This document shows positions 52,825 to 63,405 of a DNA stretch of 64,000 bases, in pieces. Position numbers and translations under genes: made by a program. Below the pieces are notes generated by a model. That model ran no database searches. It had not been told where the DNA came from and was given only the letters and a program-made list of their open reading frames with translations. Each line of letters begins with the position of its first letter. Positions within the stretch are counted from its first letter, which is position 1. Origin of the DNA: Deinandra increscens subsp. villosa (taxonomy: Eukaryota > Streptophyta > Magnoliopsida > Asterales > Asteraceae). The DNA lies in assembly GCA_039602395.1 (NCBI GenBank), contig JBCNJP010000003.1, positions 22,303,896-22,367,895 of the forward strand, given 5' to 3'.

Positions 52825-55285
52825 ATGGACTTTGAACCTAGCATGTATCAAAAACTAGACTTTGAGATTGGACCGACCACCCGTCCTCCAAGACTCACAT
52901 CGGCTGACAACTTTCTTGAGTGTACAGATTTCAAAATCATTTGAAAAGTGCTGACTTGAGACTTTGGAGATCAATTGTTAATGGGCCATTCATTCCCTCT
53001 CACAAAGAAGGAGACAAAATTGGGGAGGCAAAAACTGAAGCAGAATACACGGATAATGATTGGGAAAAATGTAACAAGGACGAGAGAGCATATGCAATTA
53101 TGACAATGGCATTGACTCCGGAGATTGTTCAAGGGTTTAAAAAATACAAGACTGCAAAGCAACTCTGGGATGCTCTGGAGGTGGCATATGAAGGAAATCC
53201 TGATATCAAGGCAAGCCGTAAACAAATGCTGAAGCAGAAGTTCAATTTGTTCAATCACATTCAAGAAGAGTCCTTTGAAGCTCAAGTTCAAAGATTTGTG
53301 TCCTTAATCTCTGAAATGTCAAGCTAAAAAGTTGAACCCGAACTAGAGGATAAGAATCTGAAACTCTTGAACAGTTTGCCCAAGTCCTGGAATACCAACA
53401 TTTCAATAATCAAAGACAACAACAAGCTAAATGAGTTATCTGTTGATGAGCTAATTAACAAGCTAAAGTCAAAGCTAATTGATGATAAACAGAGAGAGCT
53501 GAATCATCTAAGTTCACTCAGTATGGTAGGAAAACTGAATCAGGCTCTCTTATCTGATGAAGTGGGATCAAAATAGGGTGGAAGTTCGTCTGCAAGTGGT
53601 TCGAGTTCAAACACAAAGTCAACTGCATTCGTGGCACAATGTCAAGCTAATTCTAGTGGAATGATTAACCTTGATGAGGCAAATGCTACATGTGATCCCA
53701 ACTTTGCTCTTGGAATGGGATTTATGAATAGTTATCATGCTCTTATGGCTGGAACATTGGTACCTACTGAGATGTTGTCAGGTGAACTGAACCAGGTTAA
53801 TCCTGAAGATGTGGAAATGCTTGATGTTTCATGGCAAATGGCAATGGTAGTTTTCCGCGCCAAGAAGTTTATGGCAAAAACTAGGAAGAATGTCTGGAGG
53901 GATCAGGATAAGATAAGGATGGGTTTTAATAAGAGCAAGCACAGATGTTTCAACTGTGATGAGTACGGTCATTTTTCCAGGGAATGCAACAAGCCAAAGA
54001 GGGAGAAACTGGAAGAAAAGAAAGCTGGAGATGGTAAGGGAAAGGCAGAATCAAAGGCTTTGGTTGTGCAAGATTGTGGGGAATATCAATGGGCTTCTCA
54101 GATAAAGGAGCTCAATCTATCTCGTGCTATGATCTCTAAGATGGAAGATGATGCTGAGGAGGAGCATGCATTTGTGGTCACTGAGGAGAAGTCAGGAGAT
54201 GAGGAAGAGAACCTGGTCAAAGACAACGAAGCATTTGCAGCCAAGGTCGACAAAACAAAGGTATGTACGAATCCCACTTGTGCACGTTTAATTCCTGGCC
54301 TTAGACAACTTTGGAAGAATAGTGAGATAGAATTATTTGATATGCAATGTTCTAGAAGTTCGTTTAAGGGTAGATGGGAAAAGAGTGAGGAGAAAGTCAA
54401 AGCTCAGAAACAGGATATAGAGAAATACCAAGCCCTTGCCTCTCAGAAGTCTGTCCTGTATGATAATGCTAAGTTAGAAATAGCCGAGCTTAGGAAACAG
54501 GTAGATGAACTTAAACATAAGAACAATGAGATGAAAGTGAAATTAAATGTGAATCAGATGAGAAACAAAAGAATGCTTCAAGCTGGTAAAGCATTGTCCT
54601 CCTGCATAACTGGTGTTCAATTTGGTAGGGATAAAGGAGGAATAGGAATTAGCTCATCTGAGAAAAGTAAGAATGGTGTTCCTCCACCTGTGTCTAGAGA
54701 TATAATAGGTATGATCTATGAGGAGGATCAGGTAGATAGATCTGAATCAGGAATGCATGAAGCGGGACCTCCCATAGATAGTGTTTTGGTAGGTGTGAAG
54801 CCCATGACTGAAGAGGAGATAGAAAATGAGAAACATATGACCTATGGTTTGGGTAATCAGAATAAAACGGTGACATTCACTTGTGAACCGGGTCAATCCC
54901 AAGAACCATTAAACGATAATGTTAGTTCTTCTGACGTTTTTGTTTCATGTGCAGATGAAGTAAGGATCAAAGATGTTTCTGGGAAAGATGCCGAATGCTT
55001 GAGAGTCAAAGAGCGTCATAAGTCTAGTAGTTTAATTTCTGATTTACCTAAGGACGATGTTCTGGCATCTGTGTCTGAACTCAATGCGTCTAAGTCAAAA
55101 CAATTGGTGTTGTCTATGTCTTCAAAGCACGTTTCTAATTCTAATGAAGTAGTTAATGGTTTTAAATTCGTGTGCCTAATACTAAAGCTGGTCGTGAGTC
55201 TAAACCCAAGGAATTTGTTCCCTATCCCCAGGTTGTGTCTACTTTTAACAGAACGAACAAATCAAAATCAGAACAATTTTGTTTA
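52825..55285 (+). pseudogene. E gag with coiled coil and first zinc knuckle
   Basis: ATG at 52825 (MDFEPSMYQKLDFEIG). A frameshift near 52920 leads into the copia gag core (RLWRSIVNGPFIP, YAIMTMALTPEIVQGFKKY, TAKQLWDALEVAYEG, KQKFNLFNHIQEESFEAQVQRF, LLNSLPKSW). Two nonsense codons, TAA at 53325 and TAG at 53574, interrupt one continuous frame to 55286. WQMAMVVFRAKKF precedes the knuckle CFNCDEYGHFSREC (about 53947-53988). Next come an acidic stretch, CTNPTCARLIPG, a Lys/Glu-rich coiled coil (about 54370-54600) and a Ser-rich tail. Long gag of this type is usual in Sireviruses; the protein would coat the particle RNA. Confidence 0.88.
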
Positions 55286-56104
55286 ATCACGTAACCTGAA
55301 AAAGTTCCAAAACATTTTATACACAAATGGGATGATAAGCCTGAATGGAAGTCATCATACCCAAGGCATTCGTATGTCGGTAGTCATGTGAATGGGCCTA
55401 GACTTATGAATTGTTTTCACTGTGGAAAACCAGGGCATTTCGCTGTAAATTGTTTAAATTGACCTTATCAACCATACTATCCGCAAAACCCACGGACTAG
55501 TATGTTGTAGAAAATGATGACAGGTGGATATAAAAATAAAAAACAACAAGCTTTGTCTCAGGGGAAGCAGAGTTCAAAACCAATGAAGACTCAATAGTCT
55601 AAGTTTTTAAACACAAAAGCTCAGGTGACAAAGCCTGTTGATGAAAAGTGGAATGTGGCCAAAACCCCAAAACCAACTTACAAACCTAAAGGAATTTACC
55701 AAAGAAAAGATAAGATGAAACCTGAACTTGTTAAAAAACAGGTGCCTAAAACAAAAAGGATTTCTCAACCTAAAGGTAAAACAAAGGTTAAGAAACATGT
55801 TTCTAAATCAAAAGAGGTTTCTCAAACAAAACAAGTTGTTCAAACAAAATTGAAACTTGAGTGGACACCTGTCAAGGAACCTGAAGGTAAAAAGGTCACA
55901 TCTACACAGAAGAAACCTGCAACTGTAAAGAATTCAAACAATGTGTCAAAATCACAGAAACACACTTTTTGGAAACCAAAAGTCAACACTCAAAGTTTGA
56001 GTGTAACTGAATCAAAATCAGGAATGTCCTTTAAATTAGTCAACTACATTGACTCCAAGGGCGTGCCCAGATCTATTATGGCCTGGGTACCCGAATCTAA
56101 CTGA
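55286..56104 (+). pseudogene. E gag C-terminus: second zinc knuckle and basic linker
   Basis: A second knuckle, CFHCGKPGHFAVNC, is at 55412-55453, soon followed by stops. From 55625 the frame is very Lys-rich (KPKGIYQRKDKMK, SQPKGKTKVKK, then WKPKVNTQSLSV) and ends with SIMAWVPESN, the style of sequence that leads into copia protease. Breaks separate it from gag and pol. Confidence 0.75.
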
Positions 56105-56946
56105 TCTTTGATTCATGTAGGGACAGCCAAGAAGAACTGTCAACAATCTCTGGTACGTTGATAGTGGTTTCTCCCGACATATGACCAGAGACCTATCTCT
56201 TCTGGAAGAGGTTCAAGACTTTAATGGAGGAGGAGTTTCATTTGCTGGTGGAGTAGGTGGCAAGATCAGCAAGAAAGGTGTGGTGAAGAATGGCAGTTTG
56301 ACGTTCTCTGATGTGCATTATGTGGAGGAGTTATCACATAGCCTGCTTAGCGTCTCGCAGATATGTGATAGAGAATTTTCGGTTTTGTTTAATTGCAAGG
56401 AATGTATTATTCTCAAGCCTGGAGTCAAGATTCCTGAGGAGTGTGTTTTGATGCGTACACCAAGACGAGGAAATTCTTATCTTCTTAACATGGGTAATCC
56501 TCCGTCTTCTGATGTGGCATGTCTTATTTCTAAGCAGAATGAAAATCTGGCACTATTATGGCATCGTCGTCTGGGACATGTCAACATGAAGAACCTGAAC
56601 AAGCTGGCAAAGGGAGAGCATGTTAGAAACCTCCCTATCAAAGACTTTTCATCAGTTGAAAAGTGTGTTGCATGTGCTAAGGGGAAGCAACACAAGTTAC
56701 CACATCGTCCTAAAATGACAAACTCTATTTCGTCAGTGTTGCAACTACTTCATATGGATCTCTTCGGCCCAATGCAAGTACAAAGTGTCAGTAAGTTCTC
56801 ATATTGTCTGGTGATCGTGGATGATTTCTCTCGGTTTACTTGGGTTTTCTTTCTGTCAAACAAGCATGAAACTCCAGCGCTTGTGAAACAGTTTGTTACT
56901 CTCATAGAGAATCAGATGAATAAGAAAGTGAAAGCAATAAAATCAG
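56105..56946 (+). pseudogene. E pol part 1: protease, GAG-pre-integrase, integrase N-terminus
   Basis: Protease active site WYVDSGFSRHMTRD starts at 56151 (D-S-G; the family more often has DSGCSRHMTG). Then VEELSHSLLSVSQICD and the GAG-pre-integrase finger LLWHRRLGHVNMKNL ... CVACAKGKQHKLPH. Integrase then begins: LLHMDLFGPMQV (catalytic Asp) and VDDFSRFTWVFFL. The frame is open from about 56136 to 56946, where it is cut after KKVKAIKS by an LTR (TGTGACACCC). Confidence 0.88.
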
Positions 56947-57013
56947 TGTGACACCCGAGAATTTCAAGGTTAACTTCCGTTAGACAAACCCGTTAGTTAC
57001 GTTATAAGTGTTA
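56947..57013. mobile_element. Start of an LTR element inserted in E integrase, mostly in gap 3
   Basis: TGTGACACCCGAGAATTTC, a typical plant gypsy LTR start, begins in the middle of integrase codons. 67 bp later the N run starts. Past the gap the integrase frame resumes with AGACAACGGAAC; the first two bases AG match the end of AATCAG before the insertion, which is what a short target duplication would give. The inserted element is otherwise invisible. Confidence 0.75.
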
Positions 57014-57513
57014 NNNNNNNNNNNNNNNNNNNNNNNNNNNNNNNNNNNNNNNNNNNNNNNNNNNNNNNNNNNNNNNNNNNNNNNNNNNNNNNNNNNNNNN
57101 NNNNNNNNNNNNNNNNNNNNNNNNNNNNNNNNNNNNNNNNNNNNNNNNNNNNNNNNNNNNNNNNNNNNNNNNNNNNNNNNNNNNNNNNNNNNNNNNNNNN
57201 NNNNNNNNNNNNNNNNNNNNNNNNNNNNNNNNNNNNNNNNNNNNNNNNNNNNNNNNNNNNNNNNNNNNNNNNNNNNNNNNNNNNNNNNNNNNNNNNNNNN
57301 NNNNNNNNNNNNNNNNNNNNNNNNNNNNNNNNNNNNNNNNNNNNNNNNNNNNNNNNNNNNNNNNNNNNNNNNNNNNNNNNNNNNNNNNNNNNNNNNNNNN
57401 NNNNNNNNNNNNNNNNNNNNNNNNNNNNNNNNNNNNNNNNNNNNNNNNNNNNNNNNNNNNNNNNNNNNNNNNNNNNNNNNNNNNNNNNNNNNNNNNNNNN
57501 NNNNNNNNNNNNN
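57014..57513. other. Assembly gap 3 (500 N)
   Basis: Exactly 500 N; hides nearly all of the LTR element inserted into E, so its true size is unknown and could be many kilobases. Confidence 0.99.
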
Positions 57514-59067
57514 AGACAACGGAACAGAGTTTAAGAATGCTGAGTTGAATATGTTCTATGGAGAGAAGGGTATAGAAAGGCAATACAGTGCACCCTACAC
57601 ACCTCAACAGACTGGTTTTGCTGAAAGAAGAAACAAAACGCTCATTGAAGCTGCAAGAACTATGCTGTGTGAAGCAAGATTGCCAATTGTCTTTTGGGCC
57701 GAAGCAGTCAACACTGCTTGTTATGTGCAAAATCGGGTACTTTTGAACAAGCGACATGAGAAGACGCCTTATGAGATTATTTATGGAGAAAAACCAAAGG
57801 TGGGGTACTTTAAGACGTTTGGGTGTCGTTGCACTGTTCTAATTCAATCTGATGTGGGGAAATTCGAAGCAAAGGCTGATGAATGCCACTTTGTTAGGTA
57901 TTCTGCAAATAGTGCTTATTGAGTCTACAACAAAACCACCAAGGTGATAATTGAGGCATTCAATGTTGACTGGTTGGAAGACAATCCTACTGATGCGGGA
58001 AATGGGCCAGACTGGATCTTTGATTATGGGTCATTGTTTGAAGGTTTCAATTTCTCAAATATGTTTCATAGTTTGGGAGAAGAAGAAGACATTATTGCTC
58101 CAACTCCTCAAGCAAGGCCGCCTGTGGAAAAAGTTAATTACAATGTATCAGCAGCAGCTCCTAAGGTTGATAATGCGGATGTTCCAGAATCATCAGGAAC
58201 TCATGATGATCAGAAGGAGACTGTAACCCAAGGTATGAATGATAATATTAATAATACTAACCTGCTGTCTCTGTGTCAGTACCAGATGTTCAAGCAACAA
58301 GAATCAACAGAGATCATCCTCTTAGCAATGTGCTTGGATCAGTTTCAGCGGGTGTCACTACTAGAAGCCGCATGGGTGACATCAACTTTTGCATGTTCTT
58401 GTGTTTTATCTCTCAGATAGAGCCTCCAAATGTGATGGTAGCACTAAAGGATCCGAGTTGGATGGAAGCTATGCATGATGTATTGAATTAATTTTCAAAA
58501 CTGGGGGTGTGGCGTCTAGTGAAAAGGCCAGAAAATAAGAAGGTTATACCCACAAGATGGTTATATAAGAACAAGAAAGATGATACGGGTGTAATTGTCA
58601 GGAACAAAGCCAGGTTGATTGTTCAAGGTCATAGACAGGTTCACGAGATTGATTATGATGAGGTGTATGCATCGGTGGCTAGATTGGAAGTAATTCGAAT
58701 ATTCCTTGCAGTAGCAACGTATCTCAACTTCACTATGCACCAGATGGATGTAAAGACCGCCTTTCTTTATGCTGAAATGAATGAAGAGGTCTATGTGGCT
58801 CAACCGCCAGGGTTTGTGGATGAGGAACATCCAGATCACGTGTATCTTCTGGATAAAGCTCTATATGGTTTGCATCAAGCTCCACGCACGTGGTATGAGA
58901 CTCTATCAAAGCATTTGGTGGAGAATGCTTATACAAGAGGAGTGGTTGATCAAACCTTGTTCAGAAAGAAGGTGAAAAATGATATCATTATGGTGCAAGT
59001 TTATGTGGATGACATCATCTCGGGTCGACAAATAAAGAGTTATGCAGTGAATTTGAGGATATCATGA
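57514..59067 (+). pseudogene. E pol part 2: integrase core to RT
   Basis: Integrase resumes at DNGTEFKNAEL (second catalytic Asp), then YTPQQTGFAERRNKTLIE (Glu), VFWAEAVNTACYVQNR and TFGCRC. TGA at 57920-57922, a frameshift near 58270, TAA at 58489 and further breaks follow. RT is readable from 58507: WRLVKRPENKKVIPTRWLYKNK, YDEVYASVARLEVIRIFL, QMDVKTAFLYAEMNEEVYV, ALYGLHQAPRTWYETL and the active site VYVDDIIS (about 58999-59022), followed by a frameshift. DNA polymerase and integrase functions are lost through these breaks. Confidence 0.88.
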
Positions 59068-59948
59068 GAAAGAAATTTGAGATGAGTGATCATGGGGAGA
59101 TGAACTTTTTCCTGGCATTACAAGTTAAACAAGATAAATCTGGGATTCTCATTCATCAAGCAAAATATGTGAATGAAATTCTGGAAAAGTACAAGATGCA
59201 GAACTCCAAGCCCATCTCTACTCCCATGGCATCCCGACCTCTATTGACAGTAGATGCAGATGGGGAATCAGTAAGTGAGTTCATGTATCCTTCAATGATC
59301 GGGTCACTCATGTATTTGACAGCAAGCGGGCCAGATATCATGTTCGCAGTGTGTGTGTGCGCACGTTACCAGGCTAATCCTAAACTCTCTCATTTAGCTG
59401 CTGTTAAACGTATTTTTAGGTATCTAAAGGGCAGGCCTCGTCTTGGGCTTTGGTACCCTAAGAATACTGATTTTTAGTTATTTGCATTTACTGATAGTGA
59501 TTATCGAGGTAGTGATCTTGACAGGAAATCTACAACTGGTGGGTGTCAATATTTAGGAGACAGACTCATCTCATGGCAGAGCAAGAAGCAACATACCGTT
59601 TCTAAGTCGACTGCAGAAGTAGAATATGTGGCAGCATCAGCTGGATGCTCACAGGTAGTATGGATTCAGATTCAACTCACTGACTACGGTATGGAATTCA
59701 TTGATACTCCAATCTTTTGTGATAATGCTGCTGCTCTGCAAATTGTCAAGAATCCTATTCAACATTCCAAAACAAAGAACATAGATATCAAGGTACATTT
59801 CATTCGTGATTGCTATGATAGGAAGTTGATTCAGCTCGAAAAGGTAAACTCCGATCAAAATGTTTCGGACCTTTTCACAAAACCCCTTCCTCGTCAAAAT
59901 TTGGAAGTGTGTGTTGAAGGCCTTAGGATGATTGCCTTCGAGGAATGA
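59064..59948 (+). pseudogene. E pol part 3: RT connection and RNase H
   Basis: FEMSDHGEMNFFLALQV, LIHQAKYVNEILEKY and SMIGSLMYLTASGPDIMF belong to the RT connection. RIFRYLKG, GLWYPKNTDF and a TAG at 59475-59477 follow. RNase H: FTDSDYRGSDLDRKSTTGGC, SKSTAEVEYVAAS, FCDNAAALQIVKNP and SDLFTKPLPRQNLEV, to a stop at 59946-59948. The usual SDADxAG and STAEAEY motifs are changed to TDSDYRG and STAEVEY. Confidence 0.88.
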
Positions 59949-61140
59949 TCTGATCAAACTATTTGTACATAGTATTGTTCTTATTTTTTCTTTGGTATTA
60001 TTTTCAATTTCTTTTGGTTTATTCATTAAAAAAAATTCATGGATCAAAAGCCTCATAAAAACAGGGCAAGAAATGTTATATTTTCAGAATATCTGAAAAT
60101 CTGGTTGAGGTTTTTATGAAGTCTTTTGTGTTTGTCTTGAGTTGGTAGGAAGTGATATAGATGTCCAAGACAATCGGAGACTGATACGTGTAAAGCAGAA
60201 GTGAGAGACTACTCAAAGATGATCTGTCGGTAAGCTCAACCAAAAACTATGATCATCAATGTAAGTGCAGTAAACTTAAATTCTAAATATGTTTAGTTTC
60301 CCTTCCTAGTTTACATGGTTTAAAAAACTGAGTCCCAGCAAAAATGGGTTGAGAGTGGTAACTACATAGTATTCACTCTCTCACACGCCATGTTTCTGCA
60401 GTTATGACAACACCACAGAAAAGAAAAAGAAAGAAAATGAAAAGAAAATGAAAAGAAAAAGAAAAGATAATAAAATAATTATTCTTTTTGGTCTTCTTTG
60501 CGTGCTTATGCGGCCAACCTGATCACCAACTAATGATTAATGAAATAAGTGGTAGTATCAACAGTGTTGCATGGTTCCTCAAGTTGGGGGTTTGTGAATC
60601 CTCAATAAACTCTGAGGTTGGGTAGATTTTGCTATGTATACTTGGGTGTGGGGACGGTCAAACATGACGGTAATATTGTACCATAATCAAGCATTTCAAA
60701 ATGACTGGATGTGAGTTTAAGCGGTCAAATATACTGGCAATCGTCTAGAGCATCGAGTAACGGAAGCTGAAAAGGGCTCCTCAGTCAAAGATAAGTCTGG
60801 CATGATCCATGAAAATTATCAGCTTCAAGGCAAGTAAATATTTAATTTCTGTATTAGGTTATCTTAGTTTTGTTTTTAAGTTTAGGTTATCTTAGTTTTG
60901 TTTTTAAGTTCTTATCTATTTCTAAGTTTCTGACTGATTAAAATTTATTTATTTATTTTTTTATTATTATTTGATGTTCAAGATCAGGTTCTCGGGGTAT
61001 GAGTCTGAGGGGAAGTTTTGTTGTTTTCAAAAAGTTCAAAAATTAACATTTGTTCAAGGGATTTTTTGTTTAAATGAGGTTTGGGCACATTTGAAATGTT
61101 TTGAAAACTTGAAGGGGGATTTATGAAACTTTTTCTTATC
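59949..61140 (+). other. E spacer between pol and third ORF
   Basis: No credible coding sequence. It holds a purine-rich A/G tract (AAAAGAAAATGAAAAG repeated, 60417-60475), a short tandem duplication (GGTTATCTTAGTTTTG at about 60859 and 60886), and polypurine-like GAGGGGAAG (61006) and GAAGGGGGATTTATG (61110). Several polypurine-like tracts are usual downstream of Sirevirus pol. Confidence 0.65.
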
Positions 61141-61499
61141 AAAACCCCTAAAACTTGATCATTTACGATCCACCCCCTTCTCATAGTTTACGATCCCCTC
61201 CTCTTTCCTCTCTGTGTTTACGATTCCGACCTTGTGAAACCCTAACCGCCGCTCTCCTCACCGGAGAACCAAAATCCGGTCACTTCCGACCGTTCTCGGT
61301 TGAAATCGAGTGATCCATCTTCTTCGCCTTCACATTCCGACCTTAAAGCACTCTTCAAACAACCCATTCTTCTTCGATTCTTCAGATTACTCACATATTT
61401 CATATTTCTCTTCTCTCGGTTACTTCTCTTATTTTTCTTCAATTCTTTGTTCGATTTCTCAAGATTCGGAACCGATTCTGTGTTTGTGGTAGTTAAAAG
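61141..61499 (+). promoter_or_regulatory. Gene-like leader of E third ORF
   Basis: The sequence looks like a plant 5' UTR: GTGAAACCCTAACCGCCG (61236), CT-rich stretches (61370-61450) and then AAAAG/GTAATG, a good splice donor at 61499/61500. Two exact GTTTACGA words (61186, 61216) and an ATTTACGA lie at its start. No clear TATA box was identified. Confidence 0.45.
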
Positions 61500-62033
61500 G
61501 TAATGCTTGATGTTTCGTTTACACTATTGACTATGTTTGATATGTTTGTGAAGCTTTCAGGTCCATCTAAGGCGGATTTACAGGTTTCCGACCGTCGTGT
61601 TGAAAAAGACGACCTTTCGGTGTTTACGATGGCGTTTATGATGGTGTTTACGAGGGTGTTTACGATGGAGTTTACGATGGTGTTTACGATGGCGTTTACG
61701 ATGGTGTTTACGACCTAATGGTGTTTACGATTGGGCATATAGTTTACGACTGAACCTTGAGTTGGATTTCACTTGACCTAATCGTAAACCCAAATTCAAA
61801 TCGTAAACCCGTTAATATCTTGCTTAAAATCGTAAACGGTCAGATAATCATAATATGGCTTTAACAATTCATCAAACTTAATTTTTTTAAAGCTAATATT
61901 GAACATTTGATTTTAAGAGTGTATTTTGTTAATCCTTGGAACAAAATCTAATTCCTTTCAAGGTTTCAATTGAAAGATTAGAACCTAAAAGATTGATGTG
62001 ATTAAATCTGATGCACTTGTCTCGGTTTCTCAG
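61500..62033 (+). other. Probable intron directly before E third ORF
   Basis: GTAATG at 61500 and TCGGTTTCTCAG at 62033 make a 534-bp GT...AG intron whose acceptor directly precedes ATG 62034. T-rich sequence is present upstream of the acceptor region. The GTTTACGA/12-bp array lies inside it. Splicing is an inference from the sites. Confidence 0.5.
61620..61837 (+). repeat. GTTTACGA array and 12-bp tandem repeat near E third ORF
   Basis: 61620-61715 is eight direct units of GTGTTTACGATG with one or two changes each. GTTTACGA words follow at 61723 and 61742. The inverse word TCGTAAAC is at 61782, 61801 and 61830. Same motif as in the LTR and leader of E. The apparent reading frame (VFTMAFTM repeats) is a by-product. 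Confidence 0.92.
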
Positions 62034-63209
62034 ATGGCAGAAGAGATGATTGAGGAAGGGATTCACTTTGAAAGAGACCACTGTATACCTGCTTATCTAG
62101 ATAACCCTCCAGAGAAACACATGCAGTTGTTCTAGTCTCTAGTTGCAGGATTGAATGTATGCAAGATCAATCATGCTCTCATGACACACGTGCTGGTAGA
62201 TGAAGAACTGGTGAGAGAATTTTGGGGAACTGCCAGGGCAAACGCTGATAAAACAAGGATCACTGCAACTGTTCAAAACCGCCGAATTGAGATCGTTGAA
62301 GAAGATATTCGCCATGGGTTGAATATTAATGATAGAGCAGAAGACAAAATGGAATATTCTAAGAATGAAGTGTTAGAGGGTGTGCGTCTTATGGGGTATG
62401 AAGGAAAATTCCCACCAATCTTCAAGAAACTATTGCCACATTACTGGAGGTGTTTGGCACACTACTTACAGAAATCATTTTTGGGAAAAAGAACAAGCTT
62501 TGATCAACTGAACAAGGTGCATGGAACAACATTTGTAGCACTGGCGTTGGATTGGAAATACAACTTTTCAAAGATGATGCTCCTAGATTGGGTGGGTAAT
62601 GCTGAGTTGAGCGCAAGGGATCAATTTCTCATGACTCCAAGATTTGTTCACATGGTGGTGTTGAGGAAGTATCCAATGATACAAGAAAGGGTTGAGAAGT
62701 TAGATATAAAATTCATGGATGATAGTGTGTTTGGACTACAAACTCAAGATAGAAAGGGAAAGAGCACATTTCAAGGAAGGCTTGAGTGGGAAAAAAGAGG
62801 TGCTTTCCCTGAGGTTGCAAGGGAACTAGAACCAGAATCAAAACCAGAAACTGAAGAACCTCCAGTCAATACATTTGTTGCTAAAGATCATGATGTTCCG
62901 ATAGCTGTTCAAGCGGAACCAGAGGATATACCGCTAGATGAGGAGAATGTGTTGGATGAAATTTTGCCTGAGGGTGAGGATCTGTCAGATGACATTTATG
63001 GAAATCCGGAGCCAATCAGTAACAAAAGAACAAGAGATGACTTGAGCACTTCTTCAAGTAGTGGCACAATCCCGCTTGACTTAAATGATAATGTTGCTGC
63101 TGATGATATGTTTTCTGAACCTGATCCATTAAAGCTGAACCCGCACCAAGAAAGAAAACTGATCCAAGAACTATCAGGTTTAAGTTCCAGAAGACAAGCT
63201 CTGGGCTGA
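62034..63209 (+). pseudogene. Third ORF of E (putative plant transposon protein type)
   Basis: ATG 62034, straight after a splice acceptor, gives MAEEMIEEGIHFERDHCIPA; one TAG at 62133-62135 interrupts, then 358 open codons to 63209. Core: ELVREFWGTARANADKTRITA, IEIVEEDIRHGLNINDR, LEGVRLMGYEGK, FKKLLPHYWRCLAHYLQKSF, ALDWKYNFSKMMLLDWV. These match in order the 'EFW / xIxRxLxLxD / LxxMGYE / FxxxxxPxWKxLxHxxLxCL / FNFSKxIFxxM' pattern of the plant protein family seen behind Sirevirus pol. The C-terminal third is acidic and low-complexity (PESKPETEEPP, DLSTSSSSGT). No membrane segment or signal peptide seen; function unknown. Confidence 0.8.
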
Positions 63210-63219
63210 TGGTGATAGA

Positions 63220-63369
63220 TGTTGGGATTTGGGAGTGGTATTCGGATCGCCTGGTGACATATTTAAATATTACGTGACCGATAGATTAATAGTTTATAAA
63301 AGAGTTTACCGAATTAATTTATAATTAATTCTGTAACGCAGCGGAATAAAGTATATATATATATATAAC

Positions 63370-63405
<36 letters not shown>

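Larger units (their letters stand above)
51964..63209 (+). mobile_element. Element E: Sirevirus-like copia element nested in A2
   Basis: 5' LTR (51964-52353), Met-tRNA primer site, motif-rich leader, gag with two zinc knuckles (52825-56104), protease-integrase (56105-56946), an insertion plus gap, integrase-RT-RNase H (57514-59948), a spacer, and a third ORF (62034-63209). The pentamer before the LTR is ACAAC. No 3' LTR is in the window. Copia order, large gag with coiled coil and an extra ORF fit Sirevirus. Numerous stops in pol show it is inactive. Confidence 0.88.

Noticed and set aside
61620..61750. CRISPR-like array of short repeats
   Set aside because: The repeat word is 8-12 bp with no constant-length unique spacers, in a plant retrotransposon; it is a tandem and dispersed motif cluster.
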